From a virus, in the IMG/VR virus record IMGVR_UViG_3300030329_004093, positions 1 to 58,106 of that record: 58,106 nucleotides of DNA; one strand, given 5' to 3'. The notes beneath the pieces were generated by a model. It had not been told where the DNA came from, made no database searches, and was given only the letters and a program-made list of their open reading frames with translations. A program made the translations under genes and the position numbers. This document shows positions 18,268-24,773 of the stretch, piece by piece; the stretch's first letter is position 1; every line of letters begins with the position of its first letter.

Positions 18268-18273
18268 TATAAT
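18268..18273 (+). promoter_or_regulatory. Candidate -10 box for early genes
   Basis: A perfect TATAAT lies 32 bases before the first rightward gene. No convincing -35 hexamer is found 16-18 bases upstream, where the sequence is T-rich. It could be a weak sigma70 promoter, an activator-dependent one, or a site read by the phage's own candidate virion RNA polymerase. Confidence 0.35.
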
Positions 18274-18304
18274 TCATTTCAATTAGGAATAGAAAGGACG
18301 ACAT

Positions 18305-18646
18305 ATGTCAGATTACATCGCACTTAAACTTGAGAAGAGAGAGTGGACTTCCAAGACAACAGGTGCTTCAGGTTCCACTTATTGCTTCAACAACCAGAAC
18401 AACTCTACTATTAATTTTGGTGGTCATAGCGTATCATTGAGCATACTTGACGGTACTACTCAACAAGCCAAAGAGCCAAAAGTATTTGGTTGGGTTAATG
18501 AGATGACTGATGCACAGTATGAGGCATTTATAGAAGAATATGGTGACACAGTATATATTCATACACCAACAAAAGAAATGATTACTCAACAAGAGTATGA
18601 TGAACTTGGAGTTGAAGAAACTGTACAACCAACAGCATCATTTTAG
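18305..18646 (+). CDS. First early protein, unknown
   Basis: 113 residues with a strong AGAAAGGACGAC site. The sequence has strands (YIALKLEKREW; VSLSILDG) and a FGWVNEMTDAQYEAFIEEYGDTVYIHTP segment. There is no recognisable domain, membrane segment or cysteine motif. As the first gene from the divergent region it is likely expressed immediately after infection and could be a host-takeover factor (inference from position). It ends with TAG, then runs into the large gene-free stretch. Confidence 0.6.
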   Translation: MSDYIALKLEKREWTSKTTGASGSTYCFNNQNNSTINFGGHSVSLSILDGTTQQAKEPKVFGWVNEMTDAQYEAFIEEYGDTVYIHTPTKEMITQQEYDELGVEETVQPTASF

Positions 18647-18699
18647 TTAGATGAGCCATACATTGTCATAGGTAGCAGGTGATAGAGTTACCGTTATGT

Positions 18700-19535
18700 A
18701 TCATCTTTGAGGGTTTAGATAGTGTATTTCCACGCTATCTATTCCCTCGCATACTCTACTATATATATAAATAAACAGCCCCTAAACAAGGGCATATTTA
18801 AAAGAATTAGATGTAAACAATTATGTGGTGGTATCGCATCGCATATAAAACACAAGGATAAGTGTAGTAATACATAAAAGTAGCAACATGTTACAGTGTT
18901 GTAGCGCCTGTAAAGGTCCAGAGATACAAGCCTTGTTCGTTAATGTCTCAAACTCAGTGCCTAACGGTGAGAGTGACAGATGTTAGTACCCAAGATGGTA
19001 ATTGGGTTGAGTGTGGTGACACACAATAGATTAAAAGGTAGGAGTTTAAGCTGAACTATGGTGGTAAGGCTGTTCTCCATTGTTAAGGTTGTATGTCTCG
19101 AGTGATTGAGATGTATATAATTATGCCTGAAACAAATTGTTTGATGATACCAGTCATTAAATAAAGGTATTGAGTGTAGTATTTATTGTCCCAAAAGGAT
19201 AGTAAGCTACTTGTTAAGCACTCGAACCAACTTGCCCGTTAATTAACTTAACTAAATAGCCTAATCGGCTAACAATTAAATGAATAACGATAAAAAACGT
19301 AAAAGACTTAACACGATTAGGAGCATAGGGCTCTAATACCTCACACATTGTGAATGAGGTGCATCAAAGACCACAAGTCGGAGATGTTTTGTGATGAAAG
19401 ACACTAGTAGTGGGTCGCTCCTGCTATCTGCGTTTATTAGTCGCTGAAATAACCTAATCGATAAGAGTGATAGTCTATAACTATTGAGCCTGTTGTGATA
19501 CTAGTGTGCAAACATTAGTGGATACGAGACAAACC
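18700..19535 (+). ncRNA. Large structured noncoding RNA candidate A
   Basis: 18647-19614 has no open frame worth calling and a less AT-rich texture than the genes around it. Clear stems include 18709-18748 (GAGGG/CCCTC with a 9-pair AGATAGTGT/ACGCTATCT core), GCCC/GGGC at 18778-18793, ACCCAA/TTGGGT at 18988-19007, TAGCC/GGCTA near 19257-19270, ACCTCA/TGAGGT at 19338-19360 and ACTAGTG/CATTAGT with loop TGCAAA at 19500-19519. Four elements recur in the same order in candidate B (21066-21960). Boundaries are approximate. GOLLD or ROOL-like giant RNA is the leading comparison. Confidence 0.55.
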
Positions 19536-19614
19536 CTCGGGAACTTAACTCAAAAGACACAACATTAAAGAGTATAATCTCAACTCTCAAATTTATTTAA
19601 AAGGAGGGAATGCA

Positions 19615-20046
19615 ATGTCAGATAAATGTATCATTTGTGATGTAGATGGCACTGTAGCACTAATGAATGGTAAAAGAACACCATTTGAATGGGATAAAGT
19701 GATGTTAGATGACCCTAATAATTGGGTTATATCATTAATAAGAGGATATTTATCATCAAATCCTGGTGTTAACCTGATATTCTTGTCAGGTAGAAGCGAA
19801 GAATGTTATGGACTAACAGATAAATGGCTTCAAGATTGGTTTGGAGATATTAAATATTCATTATTTATGAGACCACTAGACCAATTGTATGAACCAGATG
19901 CTAAAATTAAGTATGAATTGTATTATAAACATATCAGACCTAATTATAATGTACAATTTGTAGTCGATGACAGAAAACAAGTAGTTGAGATGTGGCGAAG
20001 AGTAGCAGGTCTACCAGTTGCTCAAGTTGCAGAAGGTAACTTTTAA
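19615..20046 (+). CDS. HAD-family phosphatase, polynucleotide 3'-phosphatase-like
   Basis: 143 residues. Motif I DVDGT at residues 9-13 (nucleophile D9, acid D11), motif II Ser58 in FLSGRSE, and motif IV DD at 118-119 in VVDDRKQVVEMWR, all in the right order for HAD phosphatases. This short form resembles the C-terminal 3'-phosphatase domain of T4 polynucleotide kinase, used in nucleic-acid end repair. The kinase half is absent. It sits between the giant RNA candidate A and a tRNA gene, so RNA end repair is an attractive but unproved role. AAAAGGAGGGAATGCA precedes the ATG. Confidence 0.75.
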   Translation: MSDKCIICDVDGTVALMNGKRTPFEWDKVMLDDPNNWVISLIRGYLSSNPGVNLIFLSGRSEECYGLTDKWLQDWFGDIKYSLFMRPLDQLYEPDAKIKYELYYKHIRPNYNVQFVVDDRKQVVEMWRRVAGLPVAQVAEGNF

Positions 20047-20062
20047 CTAACACGAGGTGAAG

Positions 20063-20188
20063 ATGATTAAATTCTTCAATAAAGACCCATTACATTTAAT
20101 ATCAATATATTTAAATATAGTACTAAATATGTTGTTAATAACAGGTATCATATGTTTATTTAAATGGTGTTGGTCTCTCGTGCTATAA
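20063..20188 (+). CDS. Small membrane protein
   Basis: 41 residues, read directly from the sequence: MIKFFNKDPLHLISIYLNIV and onward with LNMLLITGIICLF, one clear membrane helix, ending in CWSLVL. GAGGTGAAG precedes the ATG. The short basic N-terminus and central hydrophobic run suggest an inner-membrane early protein. No family recognised. Confidence 0.5.
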   Translation: MIKFFNKDPLHLISIYLNIVLNMLLITGIICLFKWCWSLVL

Positions 20189-20190
20189 AT

Positions 20191-20256
20191 ATTGTCTAAT
20201 GACAATGTTGTGGCTCGTAAGACAGAAAGGCTCGTTCTTAATTGAGTGGGCCTTTC
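20191..20256 (+). other. Paired hairpins between early genes
   Basis: ATTGTC-TAAT-GACAAT (20191-20206) is a perfect six-pair hairpin. Just after it AAAGGC pairs with GCCTTT (20227-20256) around an 18-base loop. There is no long T-run. They lie between the membrane protein and the zinc-ribbon protein and may attenuate or process the early mRNA. Confidence 0.35.
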
Positions 20257-20272
20257 AAACATAAGGAGGAAT

Positions 20273-20515
20273 ATGAAATTAAAAAGAAAATTTGAATCAT
20301 TAATCACTATTCACGGTGAGATATTAAACAGCAATTGCCCTGAATGTGATGGAGAAGGTGTATTTTTAGATGATTATACTAATGCAAGTGGTGGTGAAAT
20401 GATACCAAGACTATGTGGATATTGTGATGGTGATGGTGTTATTACTGAAGATAAGGTTGATGCTGTAAATTATGATAAAGAAGGACAACCTCATATAATT
20501 TATAAAAATAAATAA
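20273..20515 (+). CDS. Small zinc-ribbon (DnaJ-type CxxC) protein
   Basis: 80 residues from the ATG at 20273, chosen because AAGGAGGA sits seven bases upstream. A GTG at 20246 would extend it without a ribosome site. Two knuckles CPECDGEG and CGYCDGDG (CxxCxGxG type, as in DnaJ zinc domains) are separated by about 30 residues and would bind one zinc ion. Role unknown: protein-protein or nucleic-acid contact. Confidence 0.6.
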   Translation: MKLKRKFESLITIHGEILNSNCPECDGEGVFLDDYTNASGGEMIPRLCGYCDGDGVITEDKVDAVNYDKEGQPHIIYKNK

Positions 20516-20529
20516 AAGGAGTACGAGCT

Positions 20530-20985
20530 ATGGGTATGGATATAAGTGGTAAAAATCCTGTAAGTAAAACAGGTGATTATTTTAGAAATAATTGTTGGTG
20601 GTGGAGACCATTATGGAGTTATTGCTATCATGTAGCACCTGATTTAATAGATGAAGATACATATGTAGGTGGTGGCTATAATGATGGGTGTGGATTAGAT
20701 GCAAAAGGCGCTGCCAAATTAGCTGTCATATTAGAGACTAAAATAGCAGAAGGACATACTAAAATATGGAAAAAAGAAAGAGATTTATATCTTGATTCTT
20801 TAGAAGATGAGAATTGTGGTGTATGTAATAATAACAATAGAGGGCATAAGAAAAAGAAAGATTGCTTTGCTTGTAAAGGTAAAGGAACAAGAGATGCCTG
20901 GGAGAAATCTTATCCATTTGATGTAGAGAATGTAGAGAATTTTGCTAAATTTCTTATAGATAGTGGTGGATTTGAAATATGGTAA
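20530..20985 (+). CDS. Conserved phage protein with DnaJ-like zinc motif
   Basis: 151 residues. It starts MGMDISGKNPVSKTGDYFRN followed by NCWWWRPLW, a signature I recognise from a widespread uncharacterised phage family (MGxDxYGxxP...YFRxNxWxWRPL). Near residue 115 it carries CGVCNNNNRG and 15 residues later CFACKGKGT, a four-cysteine zinc site. The C-terminal helix NVENFAKFLIDSGGFEIW is typical of the family. Function unknown. It ends ten bases before the tRNA gene. Confidence 0.65.
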   Translation: MGMDISGKNPVSKTGDYFRNNCWWWRPLWSYCYHVAPDLIDEDTYVGGGYNDGCGLDAKGAAKLAVILETKIAEGHTKIWKKERDLYLDSLEDENCGVCNNNNRGHKKKKDCFACKGKGTRDAWEKSYPFDVENVENFAKFLIDSGGFEIW

Positions 20986-20994
20986 AGTAATTAT

Positions 20995-21065
20995 AGCGGA
21001 GGAGTGAAACGGTTCACGCTTGGCTCATAACCAAGAAATATTGGGTTCGACTCCCATCTCCGCAA
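20995..21065 (+). tRNA. tRNA with CAU anticodon, initiator-like acceptor end
   Basis: Cloverleaf read by eye: positions 2-7 GCGGAG pair with CTCCGC (21059... to 21063), D stem GTGA/TCAC, anticodon stem CTTGG/CCAAG (21019-21035) with loop CTCATAA and anticodon CAT at 21026-21028, T arm TTGGG-TTCGACT-CCCAT. The first base (A) does not pair with A72, and a 1-72 mismatch is the mark of bacterial initiator tRNA. However, the anticodon stem has only two of the three usual G-C pairs. The D loop is short and CCA is not encoded. It may be an initiator-like tRNA-fMet, elongator Met, or Ile2 (lysidine). Confidence 0.8.
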
Positions 21066-21960
21066 CAAAATTGAGTATGATTAGCGTCATACAAAATAGT
21101 TGTCAGGTGGACAAAATACTCACGACTGTTAAACATTGGTAGTCCTAGGATGCCATAGAGTACATCTCACGTATTGCCACAACTCCTGAAACAGGATGAA
21201 CTAACTACCTAGACGATTTATCGACTAAACTGTTAGCAGTCTTTAAGCACAGATATGTGTAAACCGCAGTTGATTCCTTCTTAGACTGGCTGTGGACTAG
21301 AATTATATAATTGAGAGTCAAGATATAAGCCTTGTTCAATATTACGAGATTAGTATATTGATGAAAAATGGTGTAGTGTACTTAATTGCCCACCTGTAAT
21401 GATGAAGTTGGGTCATGACCTGAATGCCAGTTGAGCATAGTATTTTCAACTCTGGTCATCAGATAAAGACTGGCAGCCATGCAATAAAACTAGACACGAG
21501 TGGCGGTCTAGCACGACTCTCATATTATTGAGAGCCAATAACTGGTCCTCCTCAAGAGCCACCTCCAACAAAGCTGAGGTGAGAGGGTAAATAAGTCCTT
21601 ATGAAGTACCTGAAAATGAACTGGTGAAGAAGGCAAAGGAATATGTGAGGCTCTCATACATTTGAGGGAGAGTATATATCGTAAGAATATACAACAATGT
21701 TAATAAGACCCAAGTTCACAGATATTATTAGCTTTGTGTTTCACTCCCTCAATAAACTTATAAACCGAGGGATAGGAGGGAGATATACCAGGTACAGAGG
21801 AAGCGCTACTTAGTAGCAAACCAGAAGTCGCTGTATATCGAGGAAAAAGTGTAGGTTTATATAAATTAGTTTGAGGGAGAGTAACGTGGATAGAGAGAAC
21901 TTAGGTTCTGTGAGGGGAGGGTGCAAATCCTTCGTGTAAAACTAATAAAATTGTATACAA
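21066..21960 (+). ncRNA. Large structured noncoding RNA candidate B
   Basis: About 900 bases without an open frame, directly after a tRNA and before a tRNA-like domain. Stems seen: TGCCAGT/ACTGGCA (21425-21475), CTAGAC/GTCTAG (21490-21511), CTCTCA/TGAGAG (21517-21534), CACCTC/GAGGTG (21560-21581), GTATAT/ATATAC (about 21672-21692), GATATAC/GTATATC enclosing CTAC-TTA-GTAG and AGCG/CGCT (21782-21839), AGAAC-TTAG-GTTCT (about 21896-21909) and GGAGGG/TCCTTC with loop TGCAAA (21916-21933). Four elements are shared with candidate A. Giant phage RNAs such as GOLLD and ROOL also occur beside tRNA genes. Confidence 0.55.
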
Positions 21961-21968
21961 CAGATAAA

Positions 21969-22027
21969 GCAGGTGAGCTTGGATAGCACTCATCGCGTTG
22001 AGGAGGGTTCGATTCCTTTAACCTGCT
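21969..22027 (+). tRNA. tRNA-like mini-domain (degenerate or truncated tRNA)
   Basis: A nine-pair stem AAAGCAGGT (21966-21974)/ACCTGCTTT (22021-22029) and a canonical T arm GAGGG-TTCGATT-CCTTT form the acceptor/T half of a tRNA. Only about 30 bases lie between them. These can fold either as a D-like arm (TGAG/CTCA around CTTGGATAGCA) or as an anticodon-like arm (CTCA/TGAG around TCGCGT), but not both, and no variable loop remains. It may be a decayed tRNA, or a tRNA-like processing or maturation signal for the large RNA just upstream. Confidence 0.4.
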
Positions 22028-22041
22028 TTATTGATTAAAGA

Positions 22042-22145
22042 ATTACAGGTAGTTGCCGTAATGAATCTAGAGTCCTGTAATAACAGAGATAGTTTAGAAA
22101 TAAACTGTAATGTCAATGAGGGTAGGTAGTCGGATACTTACCCTC
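22042..22145 (+). other. Structured leader before the next early gene
   Basis: Three successive hairpins: ATTACAGG/CCTGTAAT (22042-22049 and 22074-22081, eight pairs), AGTTTA-GAAA-TAAACT (22091-22106, a GNRA tetraloop) and GAGGGTA/TACCCTC (22118-22145). An AAAAGGAG ribosome site and the ATG at 22167 follow closely. They may end the ncRNA transcript or control translation of the next gene. Confidence 0.45.
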
Positions 22146-22166
22146 AAAATTTAAAAGGAGAGTCAC

Positions 22167-22469
22167 ATGATAAAGTTAAAAGATGTATTAGATTTTATCT
22201 TAGCAACTAAAGACAACGAAGTTCTTGTTGAAATAAATGATGCTGTTAAAGATAAATTTAAAACTAACTCCAGTTATCTTAAATGTAAGCTAATGCCTGG
22301 TGATAAAGTTAGAATAAATGGTAGTGGTAAAATAGAAAAAGGCACTATTATTAAAGTTAATAGAACAAGAGCTTTAGTTAAATGCTGGAATGAAGAAAAA
22401 CAATGGAATGTAAGATATAGCGTTCCATTTACAATGATAACAAGGGAGGCAAATGGCAAAGAAATATAA
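22167..22469 (+). CDS. Small early protein with SH3/KOW-like segment
   Basis: 100 residues. An N-terminal helix (LKDVLDFILATKDNEVLVEI) is followed by LMPGDKVRINGSGKIEKGTIIKVNRTRALVKC, the strand-turn pattern of an SH3-like or KOW fold often found in nucleic-acid or ribosome binders. AAAAGGAGAGTCAC precedes its ATG. It overlaps the next gene by 17 bases. Function unknown. Confidence 0.5.
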   Translation: MIKLKDVLDFILATKDNEVLVEINDAVKDKFKTNSSYLKCKLMPGDKVRINGSGKIEKGTIIKVNRTRALVKCWNEEKQWNVRYSVPFTMITREANGKEI

Positions 22470-22737
22470 TTTATTGAACCCAGAAGAAAGAACTGCTTAC
22501 TGGACTGAGTTTGTTAAAAAGAGATTAATAGGTAAGACTATTGTAGATGTAGAATATTTAACTAATAGTGAATGTAAAGATTTAGACTGGTATTGTAGAC
22601 CAGTAGCATTCAAATTAAATGATGGTTCTTGGGTATATTCTCAAAAAGATGATGAAGGTAATGATGGTGGTGCTTTATACTATCATCAAGAAGATGATTG
22701 TACAGTATTTCCTGTATTGGGAAGAGAGGATGGATAA
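22453..22737 (+). CDS. Hypothetical early protein
   Basis: 94 residues. A helix (ERTAYWTEFVKKRLIGKTIVD) is followed by strands (RPVAFKLNDGSWVYSQKDDEG) and an acidic end with TVFPVLGRED. The IVDVEYLTN...W..P..F.LNDGSW arrangement is typical of small conserved phage proteins of unknown role. GGGAGGCAA precedes the ATG. The stop shares a base with the next start. Confidence 0.5.
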   Translation: MAKKYNLLNPEERTAYWTEFVKKRLIGKTIVDVEYLTNSECKDLDWYCRPVAFKLNDGSWVYSQKDDEGNDGGALYYHQEDDCTVFPVLGREDG

Positions 22738-22907
22738 TGGTTACAGAAAATCAAATAAAAGACCAAATAGAAATAGCTATAACCAAAGCAGAACAAATGG
22801 AATATTGGGACGGAGAGCCTGATTTACAATATAATGATGGTTATATAAGAGCTTTGAGATGGGTTATAGGTAAAGCTTATTCACTTTATAATAAGGAGGA
22901 TATATAA
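22737..22907 (+). CDS. Hypothetical early protein
   Basis: 56 residues, starting at the ATG that overlaps the preceding stop (TAATG): MVTENQIKDQIEIAITKAEQ, then a short acidic turn and YNDGYIRALRWVIGKAYSLY. All-helical prediction. Coupled translation on both sides. No family recognised. Confidence 0.45.
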   Translation: MVTENQIKDQIEIAITKAEQMEYWDGEPDLQYNDGYIRALRWVIGKAYSLYNKEDI

Positions 22908-23077
22908 TGATAAATGAAGAACAATGGAATGAATATAGAGACGTACAAGATAGTGGTATGTTTAACATGTTCAGCCCAAGAGCAAGAGAAATGACATCTT
23001 TAACAAAAGATGAATGGATATATATCCTTAAAAATTATAATAAACTAAAAAAACAATATGAAGGAGACGAGTCGTGA
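22907..23077 (+). CDS. Hypothetical early protein
   Basis: 56 residues (begins MINEEQWNEYRDVQDSGMFN, ends in KKQYEGDES). The ATG shares a base with the upstream TAA and follows AAGGAGGATAT. Helical and charged; the MFNMFSPRAREMTSLTKDEW segment is like small phage proteins of unknown function. The stop overlaps a GTG start downstream (GTGA). Confidence 0.45.
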   Translation: MINEEQWNEYRDVQDSGMFNMFSPRAREMTSLTKDEWIYILKNYNKLKKQYEGDES

Positions 23078-23595
23078 AATCATTATCAAAGCAACAACGT
23101 GATTACTTTATTGATAGAATAAGAGGTGAAATAAATAAAGAAATATCAATACTAGAGCAAATACATGCAACTGGTATAGAAACAGTAGCTAATAAACAAT
23201 ACAAGTCTTATTTAAAAGAGACTGGCTTAGGTAAAATCTTTAAAGAATATGAAGCAGCTGAAACTAAATGGAATAAAGTAAGAGATAGAATGCAGACTAT
23301 ATGCAAAGCATTACATGAGAAGACTGAATATCCAGGTAAAGATAGTTATTTTCATGCACCATATGATAGTCAAGGTGTTGAAAAGTTCTTAAGAGAGATA
23401 TGCAATGCATTAGCAAGAGATAATTTCATTAATACTCCTAAAGGTAAAAGATTAAAAGAGCTGGAAGATAAAAGAACAGCTGCAATCGATACTGTTATGG
23501 GTATGACTGAAACTGAACCTCTTGTTCAAGCTCTTAATAAAATCTTTAAAGGCACTAATGTTCCTTTATTAGGAGGTAGCAATGGCCAAAAGTAA
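23074..23595 (+). CDS. Hypothetical helical early protein
   Basis: 173 residues from a GTG that overlaps the previous stop, with AAGGAGACGA seven bases upstream. Almost entirely charged helices (RDYFIDRIRGEINKEISILE; EAAETKWNKVRDRMQTIC), suggesting a coiled-coil dimer. No catalytic motif. Sits in the run of small genes leading to the replication block. Confidence 0.5.
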   Translation: MKSLSKQQRDYFIDRIRGEINKEISILEQIHATGIETVANKQYKSYLKETGLGKIFKEYEAAETKWNKVRDRMQTICKALHEKTEYPGKDSYFHAPYDSQGVEKFLREICNALARDNFINTPKGKRLKELEDKRTAAIDTVMGMTETEPLVQALNKIFKGTNVPLLGGSNGQK

Positions 23596-23752
23596 AATAA
23601 ATACTTGGGTAAGTTATCTTTGGAGAATGAATAAAGATGAAAGCGATGAAGTATTGTGCGAAATAAGAAACTTTTTATTTCAATTTAGAAACAATGCTCA
23701 AAAAGAATATTCATTAATTAAGGAGGATTCTAATGGCAAAGAAGATGAGTAA
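23582..23752 (+). CDS. Hypothetical early protein
   Basis: 56 residues read directly from the sequence: begins MAKSKINTWVSYLWRMNKDE and continues with EIRNFLFQFRNNAQKEY. The ATG follows TTAGGAGGTAGCA. It overlaps the next gene by 20 bases, and the Shine-Dalgarno of the next gene lies inside it. Helical; no family recognised. Confidence 0.4.
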   Translation: MAKSKINTWVSYLWRMNKDESDEVLCEIRNFLFQFRNNAQKEYSLIKEDSNGKEDE

Positions 23753-23972
23753 ACAAGAGAAAGTCTTAATGTATCTTCAAACTTATGGAAGTATTACTCC
23801 TCAGGATGCTTATGAGCTCTTTCAATCCATGCGATTGGGAGCTCTAATCCATAACTTGAGACATAACGAGCCTTATTATAATATAACATCTAAGTTAGAA
23901 GGTAAAGCTGGTTATGCAAGATACACACTTGAAGATGGAGTATATAAGGATTATGATTCGGATAATTCATAA
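23733..23972 (+). CDS. Winged helix-turn-helix protein
   Basis: 79 residues. KQEKVLMYLQTYGSITPQDA, then MRLGALIHNLR and YARYTLEDG give helix, turn, recognition helix and wing, as in the small phage proteins annotated as HTH domain. It may regulate the replication genes that follow or act as an accessory to the recombination ATPase. AAGGAGGATTCTA precedes its ATG. Acidic C-terminal DYDSDNS. Confidence 0.6.
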   Translation: MAKKMSKQEKVLMYLQTYGSITPQDAYELFQSMRLGALIHNLRHNEPYYNITSKLEGKAGYARYTLEDGVYKDYDSDNS

Positions 23973-23994
23973 TTTTAACGTAAATTACAAGGCT

Positions 23995-24016
23995 GTCAAA
24001 TAAAGGAGAATAAATG
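23995..24016 (+). repeat. Direct repeat, left copy, before permuted ATPase gene
   Basis: 22 bases ending with the ATG of the ATPase gene. They match 24752-24773, which ends with the ATG of the next gene, at 21 of 22 positions (A against G at the sixth base). The core is AAAGGAGAATAAATG. Copies at both borders of a circularly permuted gene are consistent with duplication, but part of the match is a shared ribosome site. Confidence 0.7.
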
Positions 24017-24760
24017 AAAACATTACTCATTGACCTTGAGAATGGATATAAATCTATCGGCGGTAAAGACACAATAGAAGAGAAATTTGGGTTACCATTA
24101 TTAAACTTCAATGACTTTACATCCTTTAGGAATTTTATAAGCCAGCTCTGGTCTCGTAAAATGATTGAAAAAGATGTTAAAGTAGGTAATATATCTATTC
24201 CACAGAAATCATACCAGATAACAGCAAAAGATGGTGTTGAGGTGGATTGTATGGTTATAGATACAGGTAGTGAAATGGCTAAGAAATATGCTAGAGAGTT
24301 AAAAGGTAAAGCTGAATCTTTACAACTTAAACAATGGGGTAAGCTTAAAGATACTCTTGATAATTTCTTTTCATTTACTAACGCTATACCTGCTAGTTTA
24401 ATAGTAAATTGCCATTCTAAAATGCAAGAAGACCATGAGAATGGTGTAGTTAGAGTTATGCCTTATATCGAAGGTTCTACTAAAGTAGATGTCGGTAAAT
24501 GGTTTGATTTTGTCTTTTATACAAAAGTTCATAAAAGTAAAGATGGCTCACGTAAATATATGTGGGTAACAGCTAGAGATGAACATTTTTGTCACGCTAA
24601 AGACAGAACACAGTTATTAGATACTGAAATACCTCAAGATTATGAGATAGTATTTAATGCTGTAAAGGAAAAAGGATGGGATACTGCTAAGGTTCTTATA
24701 ATAGGAGAACCAGGTAGTGGTAAAACATTGAGTTTGAAAACATTAACAAAAGTCAAGTAA
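24014..24760 (+). CDS. Circularly permuted Sak4-like P-loop ATPase
   Basis: 248 residues. It has all parts of the phage AAA_24/Sak4 RecA-like ATPase, but in rotated order: the strand usually just after the P-loop helix opens the protein (TLLIDLENGY, residues 3-12), then Walker B-like CMVIDT (79-84), a sensor strand LIVNCH (129-134) and AKDR (195-198). The Walker A GEPGSGKT (231-238) closes the protein ten residues before the stop. Joining the C-terminus (LKTLTKVK) to the N-terminus (MKTLLIDLENG) restores the canonical order. Sak4 proteins promote single-strand annealing or recombination with phage SSB; an SSB-like gene follows directly. Confidence 0.75.
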   Translation: MKTLLIDLENGYKSIGGKDTIEEKFGLPLLNFNDFTSFRNFISQLWSRKMIEKDVKVGNISIPQKSYQITAKDGVEVDCMVIDTGSEMAKKYARELKGKAESLQLKQWGKLKDTLDNFFSFTNAIPASLIVNCHSKMQEDHENGVVRVMPYIEGSTKVDVGKWFDFVFYTKVHKSKDGSRKYMWVTARDEHFCHAKDRTQLLDTEIPQDYEIVFNAVKEKGWDTAKVLIIGEPGSGKTLSLKTLTKVK

Positions 24761-24773
24761 AGGAGAATAAATG
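24752..24773 (+). repeat. Direct repeat, right copy, after permuted ATPase gene
   Basis: Right partner of 23995-24016. It covers the last codons of the ATPase gene, its stop, the Shine-Dalgarno and the start of the SSB-like gene. In addition TGAAAACATTA occurs at both 24015-24025 (gene start) and 24735-24745 (gene end), a microhomology at exactly the two places where the permuted fold was opened. Confidence 0.7.

Larger units (their letters stand above)
17857..18304. other. Divergent control region (448 bases, no gene)
   Basis: This lies between leftward late genes and rightward early genes. It contains an inverted repeat at 17878-17901 (ATCAATTT and AAATTGAT around a CCCAAAAA-type loop), GC-richer patches near 17915-17935 and 18010-18090, and AT-rich runs at 18110-18230. 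A second interrupted inverted repeat (TTTCCC and GGGAA) lies at about 18239-18263, just upstream of the TATAAT at 18268. It is the natural place for early and late promoters and possibly a replication origin. No iterated binding sites were seen by eye. Confidence 0.5.

Noticed and set aside
21966-22029. tmRNA
   Set aside because: The acceptor/T half could suggest tmRNA, but the two acceptor strands are only about 46 bases apart and no tag-coding frame lies between them.
18647-22166. CRISPR array in the gene-free stretches
   Set aside because: No regularly spaced direct repeats; the shared motifs occur once per region and far apart.
22619-22822. 67-residue frame overlapping two early genes
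   Set aside because: Out of frame with two genes that have ribosome sites and coupled start/stop codons; Met/Lys-rich shadow translation.
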